From: JBGSIZ01 sp041742255
GTDB lineage: Bacteria; Pseudomonadota; Alphaproteobacteria; Rhodobacterales; Rhodobacteraceae
Assembly: GCA_041742255.1 (NCBI GenBank)
Contig: JBGSIZ010000035.1
Span: 1 to 34,216, forward strand
DNA length: 34,216 nt
Direction: 5' to 3'
Positions 22,505 to 29,813 of the stretch are shown here, piece by piece. Position numbers and translations under genes: made by a program. Positions within the stretch are counted from its first letter, which is position 1; every line of letters starts with the position of its first letter. The notes under the pieces are model-generated. The model was not told the origin of the DNA, did not search any database, and saw only the letters and a program-made list of their open reading frames with translations.

Positions 22505-23578
22505 ATGCCAACCGACAACCGGATCAGGTCCGATGGTGTGCAGCCTGCCCCGTTGCAGCCTGCCCCCGCGCAATTTGCGCCCAAGCCGTTTGTCCCGCCC
22601 CCCGCATCCGCACCCGGATTGACCGTTGTCGAAGCCATCGCAAGCGCCATCAGCGTGGTGTGGCTGGTGGGGGTTGGCGCGTTTTTCCTTGTCATGCCTG
22701 CCGGAGAGGATGGCGGATCGCTGGACAGTTTGCGGTTTGTCATGACCCTGATGGCGATATTCCTGCCCGTTGCGATGATCTGGGTCGCCGCCGCTGCGGC
22801 CCGGTCCAACCGGATCATGCGTGAGGAGTCCCGCCGCCTGCAAATTGCCATTGATGCGATGCGCCAATCCTATGTCGCCGACCGTCAAGGCCGCACCAGC
22901 AATGGCGGCGGCTATGGTCCGTCTGTCGAGCAAAAGCTGAACGAGATCGCCAAGGCGACCCGACAGACCGAATCCGTGGTGGTCGCCACATTCGCATCCA
23001 CCCGCGACGCCAACCGGCGCGCTGTTCCGGTTGCCAAGCCATCCGAAACCGATGCCGAGGATCAACCCACCCTTGCGCTGGGAACCAACGTTGAGGACGT
23101 TTTGCCCCCCCTGGCTCGCGCCGACCTGATCCGCGCCCTGAATTTCCCCGACACCGATCAGGACGAGGCCGGGTTTGCCGCGCTGCGCCGCGCGCTCAAG
23201 GACCGGCAGGCCCGCAAATTGGTGCAGGCCGCGCAGGATATCCTGACCCTGCTGAGCCAAGACGGGATTTACATGGATGACATGCGCCCGGACCGCGCCC
23301 GTCCCGAAATCTGGCGTCGGTTTGCGGGCGGTGAGCGGGGCCGTGCCATTGCCGCGCTGGGCGGTGTGCGGGATCGCACGTCGCTGGCGCTCACGTCTGG
23401 TCGGATGCGCGAAGACCCGGTGTTTCGCGATGCCGCCCACCATTTCCTGCGGTTGTTTGATCGCACCCTTGTTACCTTTGAACCCGAGGCCACGGATGAA
23501 GATATTGTCGCCCTTGCCGAAACCCGCAGCGCCCGCGCGTTCATGGTTTTGGGCCGGGTGACGGGCGCCTTTAGCTGA
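22505..23578 (+). CDS. Membrane protein with Pro-rich leader and coiled coil, unknown function
   Basis: This 357-residue protein begins MPTDNRIRSDGVQPAPLQPA, a Pro/Ala-rich leader to about residue 38. Two hydrophobic helices follow (VVEAIASAISVVWLVGVGAF and LRFVMTLMAIFLPVAMIWV, about 40-95). A cytoplasmic coiled coil (RSNRIMREESRRLQIAIDAM) and a long charged C-terminal domain end at GRVTGAFS. No catalytic motif was seen. ATG 22505 is supported by GAGGG at 22495-22499. It is 43 nt after greA and may share its transcript. Similar proteins are probably widespread in roseobacters, but I cannot name a family. Confidence 0.8.
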   Translation: MPTDNRIRSDGVQPAPLQPAPAQFAPKPFVPPPASAPGLTVVEAIASAISVVWLVGVGAFFLVMPAGEDGGSLDSLRFVMTLMAIFLPVAMIWVAAAAARSNRIMREESRRLQIAIDAMRQSYVADRQGRTSNGGGYGPSVEQKLNEIAKATRQTESVVVATFASTRDANRRAVPVAKPSETDAEDQPTLALGTNVEDVLPPLARADLIRALNFPDTDQDEAGFAALRRALKDRQARKLVQAAQDILTLLSQDGIYMDDMRPDRARPEIWRRFAGGERGRAIAALGGVRDRTSLALTSGRMREDPVFRDAAHHFLRLFDRTLVTFEPEATDEDIVALAETRSARAFMVLGRVTGAFS

Positions 23579-24152
23579 GCGTTTGCACCATGGTCGTGGC
23601 TGACCGAAAGCCGAAGACGTGCCGCAATGGTCCGATGGGGTGTTCCCCCACCGCCTGAAATCCCAACCGTTCATAGAGCGCCTGCGCCCGCGTGTTGTGA
23701 TCCACCACATCCAGCCGGACCTGCGTATAGCCCCGCGACCGAGCCAGCCCCCCGATCGCCGCAAGGAGCGCCGTGCCCACCCCGTGGCCACGCGCCGGTG
23801 CCGTGACGCACAGCCCGTCGATGAGAAAGCGGTCGTTGTCCACGTCCCGTTCCAAAAGACCCAAGGCCGCCGCCCGCCATGTTCCGCCCCATGGCCCATA
23901 GCCCCGCACCAGCCCACGGTATCCGCCCCCAACAAGGCACCCGCGCGCGTCCCGGAACCCCGCGATCCCCAACAGCCGACCGCCGTCGTCCATGGCCGTG
24001 ATCACATGATTGGGGCTGAGAACAGCCGCGACATAGCGGACCGCATGCGCGTCCGGCCCCAAAATCCGCCCGAGTTTTGGCCCGAACGCCTCCCAATAGA
24101 GGGCGGCCGCATCGGTCGGGGTGATCGGGCCCAGCCCGTGAATGATCTGCAT
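23571..24152 (-). CDS. GNAT-family N-acetyltransferase
   Basis: This 193-residue protein carries the GNAT acetyl-CoA signature ARGHGVGTALLAAI (about residues 117-130, an R/Q-x-x-G-x-G/A loop) followed by RLDVVDHNTRAQALYERLGF, the canonical fourth motif. The acceptor substrate is unknown. ATG 24152 gives MQIIHGLGPITP; the longer upstream frame is antisense to azlC and is rejected. Its 3' end overlaps the preceding convergent membrane protein gene by 8 nt. Confidence 0.85.
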   Translation of the reverse strand: MQIIHGLGPITPTDAAALYWEAFGPKLGRILGPDAHAVRYVAAVLSPNHVITAMDDGGRLLGIAGFRDARGCLVGGGYRGLVRGYGPWGGTWRAAALGLLERDVDNDRFLIDGLCVTAPARGHGVGTALLAAIGGLARSRGYTQVRLDVVDHNTRAQALYERLGFQAVGEHPIGPLRHVFGFRSATTMVQTLS

Positions 24153-24281
24153 GGGGGTCGTGCGCCCGTTCCGGTTTGTCCCAACCATGCCAAGCGGCCG
24201 GGGCGCGGTCCACCCCCGCCGTTGCCAAGTGCGGCGCGACGGGGTAGCAGGGTCACGCCCCCAATTCCGTCCGGAAATGTC

Positions 24282-24998
24282 ATGACAGCGCACCCCGCCC
24301 CGCCTCGCCGTTTGTTCAAGGAAGGGGCCGTGGGCGGGCTGCCGTTTCTGATTGTCGTGACCCCGTTTTCGATGCTGTTTGGCGTGGTTGCCACCGATGC
24401 TGGTCTGACCTTGGCCCAGACGATGGGATTTACGGTGTTGGTCATTGCAGGTGCCGCCCAATTTGCCGCCATTCATTTGATGACCGAAAATGCCGCAGTG
24501 CCGTTGATACTGCTGACCGCGCTGGCGGTGAACCTGCGGATGGCGATGTATTCGGCGTCGCTCGCGCCGCATCTGGGGGCGGCCCCGCTGTGGCAACGCG
24601 GGTTGATTGCCTATGCGAATTTCGATCAGACCTTCACGCTTGCCATCGCCAGATACGATGCGGAACCTGCGTTAAGCCTGCGGGACAAGGTTCTGTTCTT
24701 TGCCGGGGTGGCGACCCCGATCACGGTGGTCTGGTGTGCGATGACGGCGGTGGGGGCGGTGATCGGGTCGTCGATCCCGGCATGGCTCGCGCTTGATTTT
24801 GCCTTGCCGATCACGTTTCTAGCCCTGATCGGGCCGATGTTGCGGACGCTGGCCCATGTCGCGGCTGCGGGCACGTCCGTTGTCGTCGCCTTGCTGTTGG
24901 CCGGATTGCCGGCGGGTGTGGGTCTGATGATTGCCGCAGGGGCGGCGATGGTGGCGGGTGCCACGGTCGAGACATGGATGCAAAGGTGGGGCGCATGA
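24282..24998 (+). CDS. azlC: Branched-chain amino-acid exporter large subunit AzlC
   Basis: This 238-residue inner-membrane protein has the AzlC pattern: EGAVGGLPFLIVVTPFSMLFG, GAAQFAAIHLM and LALIGPM. About seven hydrophobic helices are visible. With AzlD it forms an exporter for branched-chain or related amino acids. The ATG at 24282 is in frame at the start of MTAHPAPPRRL. The stop overlaps azlD (ATGA), so the two subunits are coupled. Confidence 0.9.
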   Translation: MTAHPAPPRRLFKEGAVGGLPFLIVVTPFSMLFGVVATDAGLTLAQTMGFTVLVIAGAAQFAAIHLMTENAAVPLILLTALAVNLRMAMYSASLAPHLGAAPLWQRGLIAYANFDQTFTLAIARYDAEPALSLRDKVLFFAGVATPITVVWCAMTAVGAVIGSSIPAWLALDFALPITFLALIGPMLRTLAHVAAAGTSVVVALLLAGLPAGVGLMIAAGAAMVAGATVETWMQRWGA

Positions 24999-25336
24999 CC
25001 TATTCCAGCGCACAGATCTGGGGGATTATCGCCGTATTGGCGGTTGGCACCTTTTTGATCCGGTTTTCATTTCTGGGGCTGTTGGGCAACCGCCCCTTGC
25101 CGCCCTATGTTCTGCGTTTGCTGCGGTATACCCCGGTGGCGGTCATTCCGGGGATGGTGGCCCCGCTGGTTCTGTGGCCCGCCGCGACGGGCGGCGTTCC
25201 GGACCTGCCCCGAGCCGCCGCTGCCATTGCTACGTTGATTGTGGGTCTGTGGACGCGCAACGTCATTGCGGCCATCGGGGCAGGAGCGTTTGTGCTGTAT
25301 GCCGGTTTGGGGCTTACAGCCCTTCTTGCTGGATAG
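24995..25336 (+). CDS. azlD: AzlD-family transporter small subunit
   Basis: This 113-residue membrane protein has four hydrophobic helices and the AzlD features (FLIRFSFLGLLG, RYTPVAVIPGMVAPLVL and LIVGLWTRNV). It is the small partner of AzlC. The ATG at 24995 overlaps the azlC stop by four bases. The last 23 nt overlap the convergent lipoprotein gene. Confidence 0.9.
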   Translation: MTYSSAQIWGIIAVLAVGTFLIRFSFLGLLGNRPLPPYVLRLLRYTPVAVIPGMVAPLVLWPAATGGVPDLPRAAAAIATLIVGLWTRNVIAAIGAGAFVLYAGLGLTALLAG

Positions 25337-25934
25337 CGGCGGCGATTTCGCGCGCTGCGATGGTTTTGTCATCGCTGTCGGTTTCGCGCACGGTGCGGGT
25401 GCGCACGCCCGACAGGTTTGCCCATTGGTCGGACAGGTTGTTGGGAAAGAAGGTTGGTTTGATCTGCTCAAAGCCCGGCAAGCTTTGCAGGATCGTGCTG
25501 GTGGAGCGGGTGCAGTTGGCCTTGGGCACGGGGCCAAAGGCCAGGACCCGCTGCAACGCCAGTTCGGCGGTGGCTGCGGGCACATCCCGTTCCTGAATGA
25601 CGGCATAATAGGTCGTGCGCGCGTGGTAGGAGATGTAGAACTCCTCGATCCGGGGGCTGATCCCGAACAGCACATCGTTGCGTTCCGGAATGGACGGCGT
25701 GGCAAAGGTGCCGGCCGGGTCCCAGATCACCCGCTGGCTCGCGCTGATGATCAGAGCGGTGTGCGCGCCATTGTCGCTGCTTGTGTTTTTCATGGTCAGC
25801 AACGTCAGGCGGGTGGGGCCATCGTTGATGTAGATCTTGGCATTGATCACTTCGTCCGGGGCCCAGACGGAGGGGGCGCCACAGGCGGCAAGCGCCAAGG
25901 GCGCGCCAAGCACAAAGGTGCGTCTGTTCAACAT
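25314..25934 (-). CDS. Lipoprotein of unknown function
   Basis: This 206-residue protein has a short basic N terminus, a hydrophobic segment and a lipobox ending LALAACG, so lipidation at Cys18 is likely. A twin Arg at residues 4-5 (NRRTFVLGAP) could mark Tat export. The rest is soluble and holds no family I recognise; features include NDGPTRLTLLTMKNTSS and two cysteines in total. GAAAGG precedes the ATG. It overlaps azlD by 23 nt tail to tail. It is near the cytochrome oxidase subunit gene but on the same strand with a 30-nt gap, so cotranscription is possible. Confidence 0.75.
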   Translation of the reverse strand: MLNRRTFVLGAPLALAACGAPSVWAPDEVINAKIYINDGPTRLTLLTMKNTSSDNGAHTALIISASQRVIWDPAGTFATPSIPERNDVLFGISPRIEEFYISYHARTTYYAVIQERDVPAATAELALQRVLAFGPVPKANCTRSTSTILQSLPGFEQIKPTFFPNNLSDQWANLSGVRTRTVRETDSDDKTIAAREIAAAIQQEGL

Positions 25935-25966
25935 TCCGGGGCCTTTCGGTAGGTCGGCAGGGCGGG

Positions 25967-26101
25967 TCAGGCGCCGACCAGAGCCATGAAGATAACCAGC
26001 GCCAGAATCACCATGACTGCGCGGGTCGCGAAGGTGACAAAGCCGTTAAACGTCTTTTCATGGCCGCTGATGTCCATGCTGCCGTGCTTGTGGTCGGCCA
26101 T
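25967..26101 (-). CDS. aa3-type cytochrome c oxidase subunit IV
   Basis: This 44-residue protein is the tiny bacterial subunit IV of aa3 oxidase: a hydrophilic His-rich head (MADHKHGSMDISGHEKTFNG) and one transmembrane helix (TRAVMVILALVIFMALVGA). It binds at the periphery of the complex and is not needed for catalysis. AAGGAG stands upstream of the ATG at 26101. Catalytic subunits are not in the window. Confidence 0.9.
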   Translation of the reverse strand: MADHKHGSMDISGHEKTFNGFVTFATRAVMVILALVIFMALVGA

Positions 26102-26157
26102 TTGGCGTCTCCTTTTGATCTGTGTTGTCGGGGGAATAAACGATATTCGCGCGACTG

Positions 26158-26652
26158 TCACGCCTTGGTCGCGGGCGGATTGGTGCCAAGATCACGGCCC
26201 AACTGGAACCCGATCCGCGTTGGTTCATCCTGTTGGGGCTGAACGGGCAGGGCCAGCAGCATGACGTTCAATTGCGTCACATGCTGCACCAGTTGGGTTT
26301 TCTGGCCGCCCTCGTTGGTGCCAAAAAAGGTCACGATGTCGGGGTCGAAATACCCCAACCCTTCGATCCGGACGACCCCCGCATCGCTGCCGGTGAACCC
26401 GATGGCGATTTGGTGGCTGGCATCCAGTTGTTTTTCAAAGTTCTGGATATACAGGATCAGCCGTTCATAGGCCCAGCGTGCCGCACTTTTGTCATTGGTG
26501 CCCTGTTGCAGGGCCGGGGGCAGGTCCGCGGGGGTTGTGCAGGGCCGGTCGGGGTCTGTGTGGATTTCGTGGATCATCGGCAGAATGGCGTTTTCGGCAG
26601 CTTCTGCCGAGGTCTGGATCATGTCGGTATCACTGAGGCGCGGCGGAGCCAT
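26158..26652 (-). CDS. DUF6173-like protein
   Basis: This 164-residue soluble protein has no signal or membrane segment. It shows WAYERLILYIQNFEKQLDA, GFTGSDAGVVRIEGLGYFDPD and VTFFGTNEGGQKTQLVQHV, which recall the DUF6173 pattern of Proteobacteria. Function unknown. AAAGGT precedes the ATG at 26652-26650. It ends 56 nt before the cytochrome oxidase subunit start and follows the Lrp regulator on the same strand by 10 nt, so the two form a likely operon. Confidence 0.7.
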   Translation of the reverse strand: MAPPRLSDTDMIQTSAEAAENAILPMIHEIHTDPDRPCTTPADLPPALQQGTNDKSAARWAYERLILYIQNFEKQLDASHQIAIGFTGSDAGVVRIEGLGYFDPDIVTFFGTNEGGQKTQLVQHVTQLNVMLLALPVQPQQDEPTRIGFQLGRDLGTNPPATKA

Positions 26653-26662
26653 GGCGGACCTT

Positions 26663-27124
26663 TCACAGGGGCAGGGCGGTTGTGTCCTTGATTTCTTCCA
26701 TAACAAAGGACGCCGAAATATCCGATACCGAAACCCGTCCGATCAACCGTTTGTAAAACGCATCATAGGCGGGCACGTCCGCCACCCTGACCCGCAACAC
26801 ATAGTCAAGGTCGCCCGTCATGCGGTAGGCCCCCACCACCTCTGGCATGGACCGCAAGACAGATTGGAACCGGTCCATCCAGCCCGCGTCATGCGCGTTT
26901 GTGCGGATCATGACCATGACGGTAAGGGGGCATCCGACCTGCGCGGGATCAAGGAGTGCGACCCGGCCCCGGATGACCCCCGCCGCCTCCATCTGTTTGA
27001 TGCGCCGCCAGCAGGCGTTGCGCGACAACGCCACACGGTCCGACAGGTCATCGACGGACAGCGTCGCATCTTGTTGCACAAGAGCGAGGATTTTGCGGTC
27101 TATCTCATCAAGTGTTAATCCCAT
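26663..27124 (-). CDS. Lrp/AsnC-family transcriptional regulator
   Basis: This 153-residue regulator has an N-terminal winged helix-turn-helix (LDEIDRKILALVQQDATLSV then DLSDRVALSRNACWRRIKQM) and a C-terminal ligand-binding RAM domain (VVGAYRMTGDLDYVLRVRVAD). Such proteins form octamers and sense amino acids. ATG 27124 is the family-consistent start. Its leader contains the perfect palindrome at 27126-27142, immediately next to the start codon, so autoregulation is likely. Confidence 0.92.
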   Translation of the reverse strand: MGLTLDEIDRKILALVQQDATLSVDDLSDRVALSRNACWRRIKQMEAAGVIRGRVALLDPAQVGCPLTVMVMIRTNAHDAGWMDRFQSVLRSMPEVVGAYRMTGDLDYVLRVRVADVPAYDAFYKRLIGRVSVSDISASFVMEEIKDTTALPL

Positions 27125-27125
27125 G

Positions 27126-27142
27126 TTGGGACAGTGTCCCAA
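27126..27142. promoter_or_regulatory. Perfect palindrome beside the Lrp start codon
   Basis: TTGGGAC (27126-27132) and GTCCCAA (27136-27142) flank AGT. The site lies one base before the Lrp ATG. It could be an operator or an mRNA hairpin that covers the ribosome site. Confidence 0.5.
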
Positions 27143-27180
27143 AATTTCTGGAAAACAAGTCAAATTTTGAGATGTGATTC

Positions 27181-27196
27181 TATCGTCGTGACGATA
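27181..27196. promoter_or_regulatory. Second palindrome in the Lrp/DUF6356 gap
   Basis: TATCGTC (27181-27187) and GACGATA (27190-27196) are perfect inverted repeats with a 2-nt centre. The site is 29 nt before the DUF6356 start and well placed to overlap its promoter. Confidence 0.5.
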
Positions 27197-27225
27197 AATT
27201 GACGACAGTTCAACAGGAGCCATCC

Positions 27226-27471
27226 ATGTCCGACGCAACCCAGACCCCGCAAAGGGGCATTTTCGCGGCCTTGTTCACCGACCATCCCGCCAGCGTGGAT
27301 GAGACGTATTTTCAGCATATGCGCTTTGCCTTCGGGTTTTCGTTCTGGTTGGCCGTGGCGGCGGGTGCTGCCACGCTGCATGCTGTCGTGCCTGCCCTGT
27401 GCGAAACCACCGCGAGCCGGATTTTGCGCCGTTTGCAGGCCCGGATCGACGCCCGGCACGCGGCGCACTGA
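27226..27471 (+). CDS. DUF6356-family protein
   Basis: This 81-residue protein has the pattern DHPASVDETYFQHMRFAFGF, a hydrophobic helix (WLAVAAGAATLHAVVPAL) and a basic tail (TASRILRRLQARIDARH), which match DUF6356 of Rhodobacteraceae, of unknown function. One membrane helix with a basic cytoplasmic tail is likely. CAGGAGCC precedes ATG 27226. The next gene starts 3 nt later, so the two are cotranscribed. Confidence 0.8.
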   Translation: MSDATQTPQRGIFAALFTDHPASVDETYFQHMRFAFGFSFWLAVAAGAATLHAVVPALCETTASRILRRLQARIDARHAAH

Positions 27472-27474
27472 CCG

Positions 27475-28251
27475 ATGTGCCGGATCGCCGCCTATACCGG
27501 CCCTGCCATTCCGCTGGAAAACATCATTGTGAACCCGGCCCATTCCCTGCTGACCCAGAGCCAGCATGCGACCGAGGCGAAATTGGCCGTGAACGGCGAC
27601 GGGTTTGGCATTGCCTGGTATGGTGAGACGCCGGAACCGGGGCTGTATCGCGATGTGCTGCCTGCCTGGGCCGATGGCAACCTTGCCAGTCTGTGCCGTA
27701 TGGTCAGGTCATCCCATTTCATCGGCCATATCCGCGCCTCGACCGTGGGCGAGACGAGCCGCGCGAATTGCCACCCGTTCACCTTTGGCAAATGGAGTTT
27801 TTGCCACAACGGTCAGGTGCCCCATTACCCCCAGATCCGGCGCCGACTGGAGGCTGCGCTGCCCGATCCGTTGTATTCCCACCGCCGCGGCACGACCGAT
27901 AGCGAGATGATATTCCTGACCCTTTTGGCCAATGGGCTGGAAACTGACCCCGAACATGCCCTGCGCGCGACCTTGTCGGCGATTGGGCCCGCGGGCGAAG
28001 ATGGCCCGATCAAGCTGACGATCGTGTTTTCGGACGGCGAGACGCTGTTTGCGTTTCGCCATGCATCCGATGGCTGTTGCCCGACATTGTATGTGTCGGG
28101 ACCGTTGGACCATGGCGGGTTGGCGTTGGCGTCTGAACCGTTGTGCGGTCATCCGGACCGTTGGACCCCGGTTCCCGCCGACACCTTGTGCAGGATTGCC
28201 GGCGGCAACATGGCCCTGTCGGATGTGATGGTGTCGGGCAAGGCTGCCTGA
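27475..28251 (+). CDS. Class II glutamine amidotransferase (EgtC/YafJ-like)
   Basis: This 258-residue N-terminal-nucleophile hydrolase starts MCRIAAYTG, so Cys2 is freed after Met removal and acts as the nucleophile. GDGFGIAWYG, HIRASTVGETSRANCHPF, FCHNGQVPHY and RGTTDSEMIFLTLL are family motifs. It would release ammonia from glutamine or hydrolyse a gamma-glutamyl amide. Its acceptor is unknown; no ergothioneine gene is visible nearby. It starts 3 nt after DUF6356. The final 103 nt overlap the convergent HD-GYP gene. Confidence 0.88.
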   Translation: MCRIAAYTGPAIPLENIIVNPAHSLLTQSQHATEAKLAVNGDGFGIAWYGETPEPGLYRDVLPAWADGNLASLCRMVRSSHFIGHIRASTVGETSRANCHPFTFGKWSFCHNGQVPHYPQIRRRLEAALPDPLYSHRRGTTDSEMIFLTLLANGLETDPEHALRATLSAIGPAGEDGPIKLTIVFSDGETLFAFRHASDGCCPTLYVSGPLDHGGLALASEPLCGHPDRWTPVPADTLCRIAGGNMALSDVMVSGKAA

Positions 28252-29657
28252 AGCCGGGCGACCCCCGACCGCAGGGCCGCGACGCAGGTGCCGTCAAAGG
28301 CCGTGCCGATGTCCTTTTGCAAGATGTCGAACACCTGATCGAGCGGCATGGCGTCCCGGTAGGGGCGCGCCGCAGACAGCGCATCGAACACATCCGCCAC
28401 TGTCAGAATCCGCATTTCAAGGCTGATCTGGTCCGCCACCAAACCACCCGGATATCCCTTGCCATCCAGCCGTTCATGGTGCGCCCCGGCGATGGGCGCG
28501 ATGTCCGCAAAGGCGGGCAACCGTTCCAGAATTCGTTCGCTGTGCCACGGGTGAGATTTCACCGAAAGCCATTCGTCCGCGTCAAGTTTCGCAGGTTTAT
28601 CAAGGATTTGGTTGGATACCGCGAGCTTGCCCAGATCATGCAGCAGGGCCGCCCGCCGGAACCAGCGCCGGTGATCCTGTGACAGCCCCAGTTCTTCGGC
28701 AATGATGTCCGCATAAAGCGTCACGCGCGCCGAATGGTCCGCCGTAAAGGGGCTTTTGGCGTCGACAACGTCTGAAAAAGCCCGCGCGATATCGTCTAGG
28801 TAATCGTCGTCTACCGGGCTTGCATCCGTGGCGGGGGGGAGCGCGAACACCTGTTTTTCAAGGCTGTCACTGGTAAGCGTATCCCAGAATCCCGCCTGTT
28901 TCTGGGTCCGGTTGAACGCCGCCACCAGCACCGGATCGAACCATGTGCCGGACCGCGCGTTGACCTCGGCCACCGCCGCCGCTGTGCCCTGATCGGCGCG
29001 GAACACATCAGCGACCTGCGCCAGAAGGGCGATGTTGGCGGCGCGGGGGATGGTATTTTCCTGTAGTCCCAATGGTTTGCCGGATCCGTTCCAATGTTCG
29101 TCCAGACAACGTATGCCCGCCTGCACCCCATCCGAAAACCGCATCCGCGCGGCGATATCGGCCCCCCGGTGGCACCGCGCCTCGATCAGGTCACGGCTGA
29201 TCTGGCCGCCGTTTTGCAGGATGTTGACGATGGCCCGGAACCGTTCCGACAGGCCCGACGCCAACCCCGTCTTGGCGAAAACGAACCGAAGTGCGGATGA
29301 CAGGCTGTCATCTATCGTCTTGAAATCCTTTTTGAATCGGATGTCGTCCGTCAGATATAGCTGGCAGATTCGGGCCGCGTTGCTGCTGCACCCCAGGTCC
29401 TTGAGCAGGAGCGTGTAGTAGAGATCGGCCAGATCGCCCCCCGTCATCCCAAGGTCCAGCCCAACGTGGGTGCCGATCCAGGCGCACCGGATGCAATGAC
29501 CGGGCGGTTGGCCTTCGGTCATGTCGAGCGCATGCGACAGAAGCCCGAGGAGTTCCGCGAGCCGGATTTTGCCCCCGGATTTTGCGTCGGTATTCCGTCG
29601 GTATAGCGACGGTGCCAGTTTTGGCGGATCTGGCGCGGGAATCGGGGTCATCTGCAT
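28149..29657 (-). CDS. Tandem HD/HD-GYP-domain phosphohydrolase
   Basis: This 502-residue protein has two HD-GYP-like units. The C-terminal unit is intact: His308, His340-Asp341 with LHDLGK, HHERLDGKGYP (393-403). The N-terminal unit (about 35-240) is degenerate: LLKDLGCSS stands where HD should be and LDEHWNGSGKPLGL replaces the GYP segment. HD-GYP domains degrade cyclic-di-GMP, so this is probably a second phosphodiesterase beside the EAL protein at 10944. The C-terminal 34 residues (469-502) lie over the 3' end of the amidotransferase gene on the other strand and look like an extension beyond the usual family end near VARL. Confidence 0.88.
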   Translation of the reverse strand: MQMTPIPAPDPPKLAPSLYRRNTDAKSGGKIRLAELLGLLSHALDMTEGQPPGHCIRCAWIGTHVGLDLGMTGGDLADLYYTLLLKDLGCSSNAARICQLYLTDDIRFKKDFKTIDDSLSSALRFVFAKTGLASGLSERFRAIVNILQNGGQISRDLIEARCHRGADIAARMRFSDGVQAGIRCLDEHWNGSGKPLGLQENTIPRAANIALLAQVADVFRADQGTAAAVAEVNARSGTWFDPVLVAAFNRTQKQAGFWDTLTSDSLEKQVFALPPATDASPVDDDYLDDIARAFSDVVDAKSPFTADHSARVTLYADIIAEELGLSQDHRRWFRRAALLHDLGKLAVSNQILDKPAKLDADEWLSVKSHPWHSERILERLPAFADIAPIAGAHHERLDGKGYPGGLVADQISLEMRILTVADVFDALSAARPYRDAMPLDQVFDILQKDIGTAFDGTCVAALRSGVARLQAALPDTITSDRAMLPPAILHKVSAGTGVQRSG

Positions 29658-29677
29658 ATTGTAACCCTAGCGCGCGG

Positions 29678-29689
29678 TGGGTTAACCCA
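29678..29689. promoter_or_regulatory. Palindrome with flanking direct repeats in the HD-GYP/Hint gap
   Basis: TGGGTTAACCCA is a perfect 12-bp palindrome in the 156-bp gap between divergent genes. CCTAGCGC occurs at 29666-29673 and 29692-29699 as a direct repeat around it. The TTAAC core recalls CtrA half-sites, but only one is present, so the binding protein is unknown. Confidence 0.4.
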
Positions 29690-29813
29690 TTCCTAGCGCA
29701 GCTGCCCTCCCGGAAAATTCAATCGGTTTCCGATTTGTTCACTTTCGCGGCCTACCGTCGCCAAAGGCATTGGAATCAGTCGGACGACGGTCGAACAAAA
29801 GGGAGGCGGCAGA

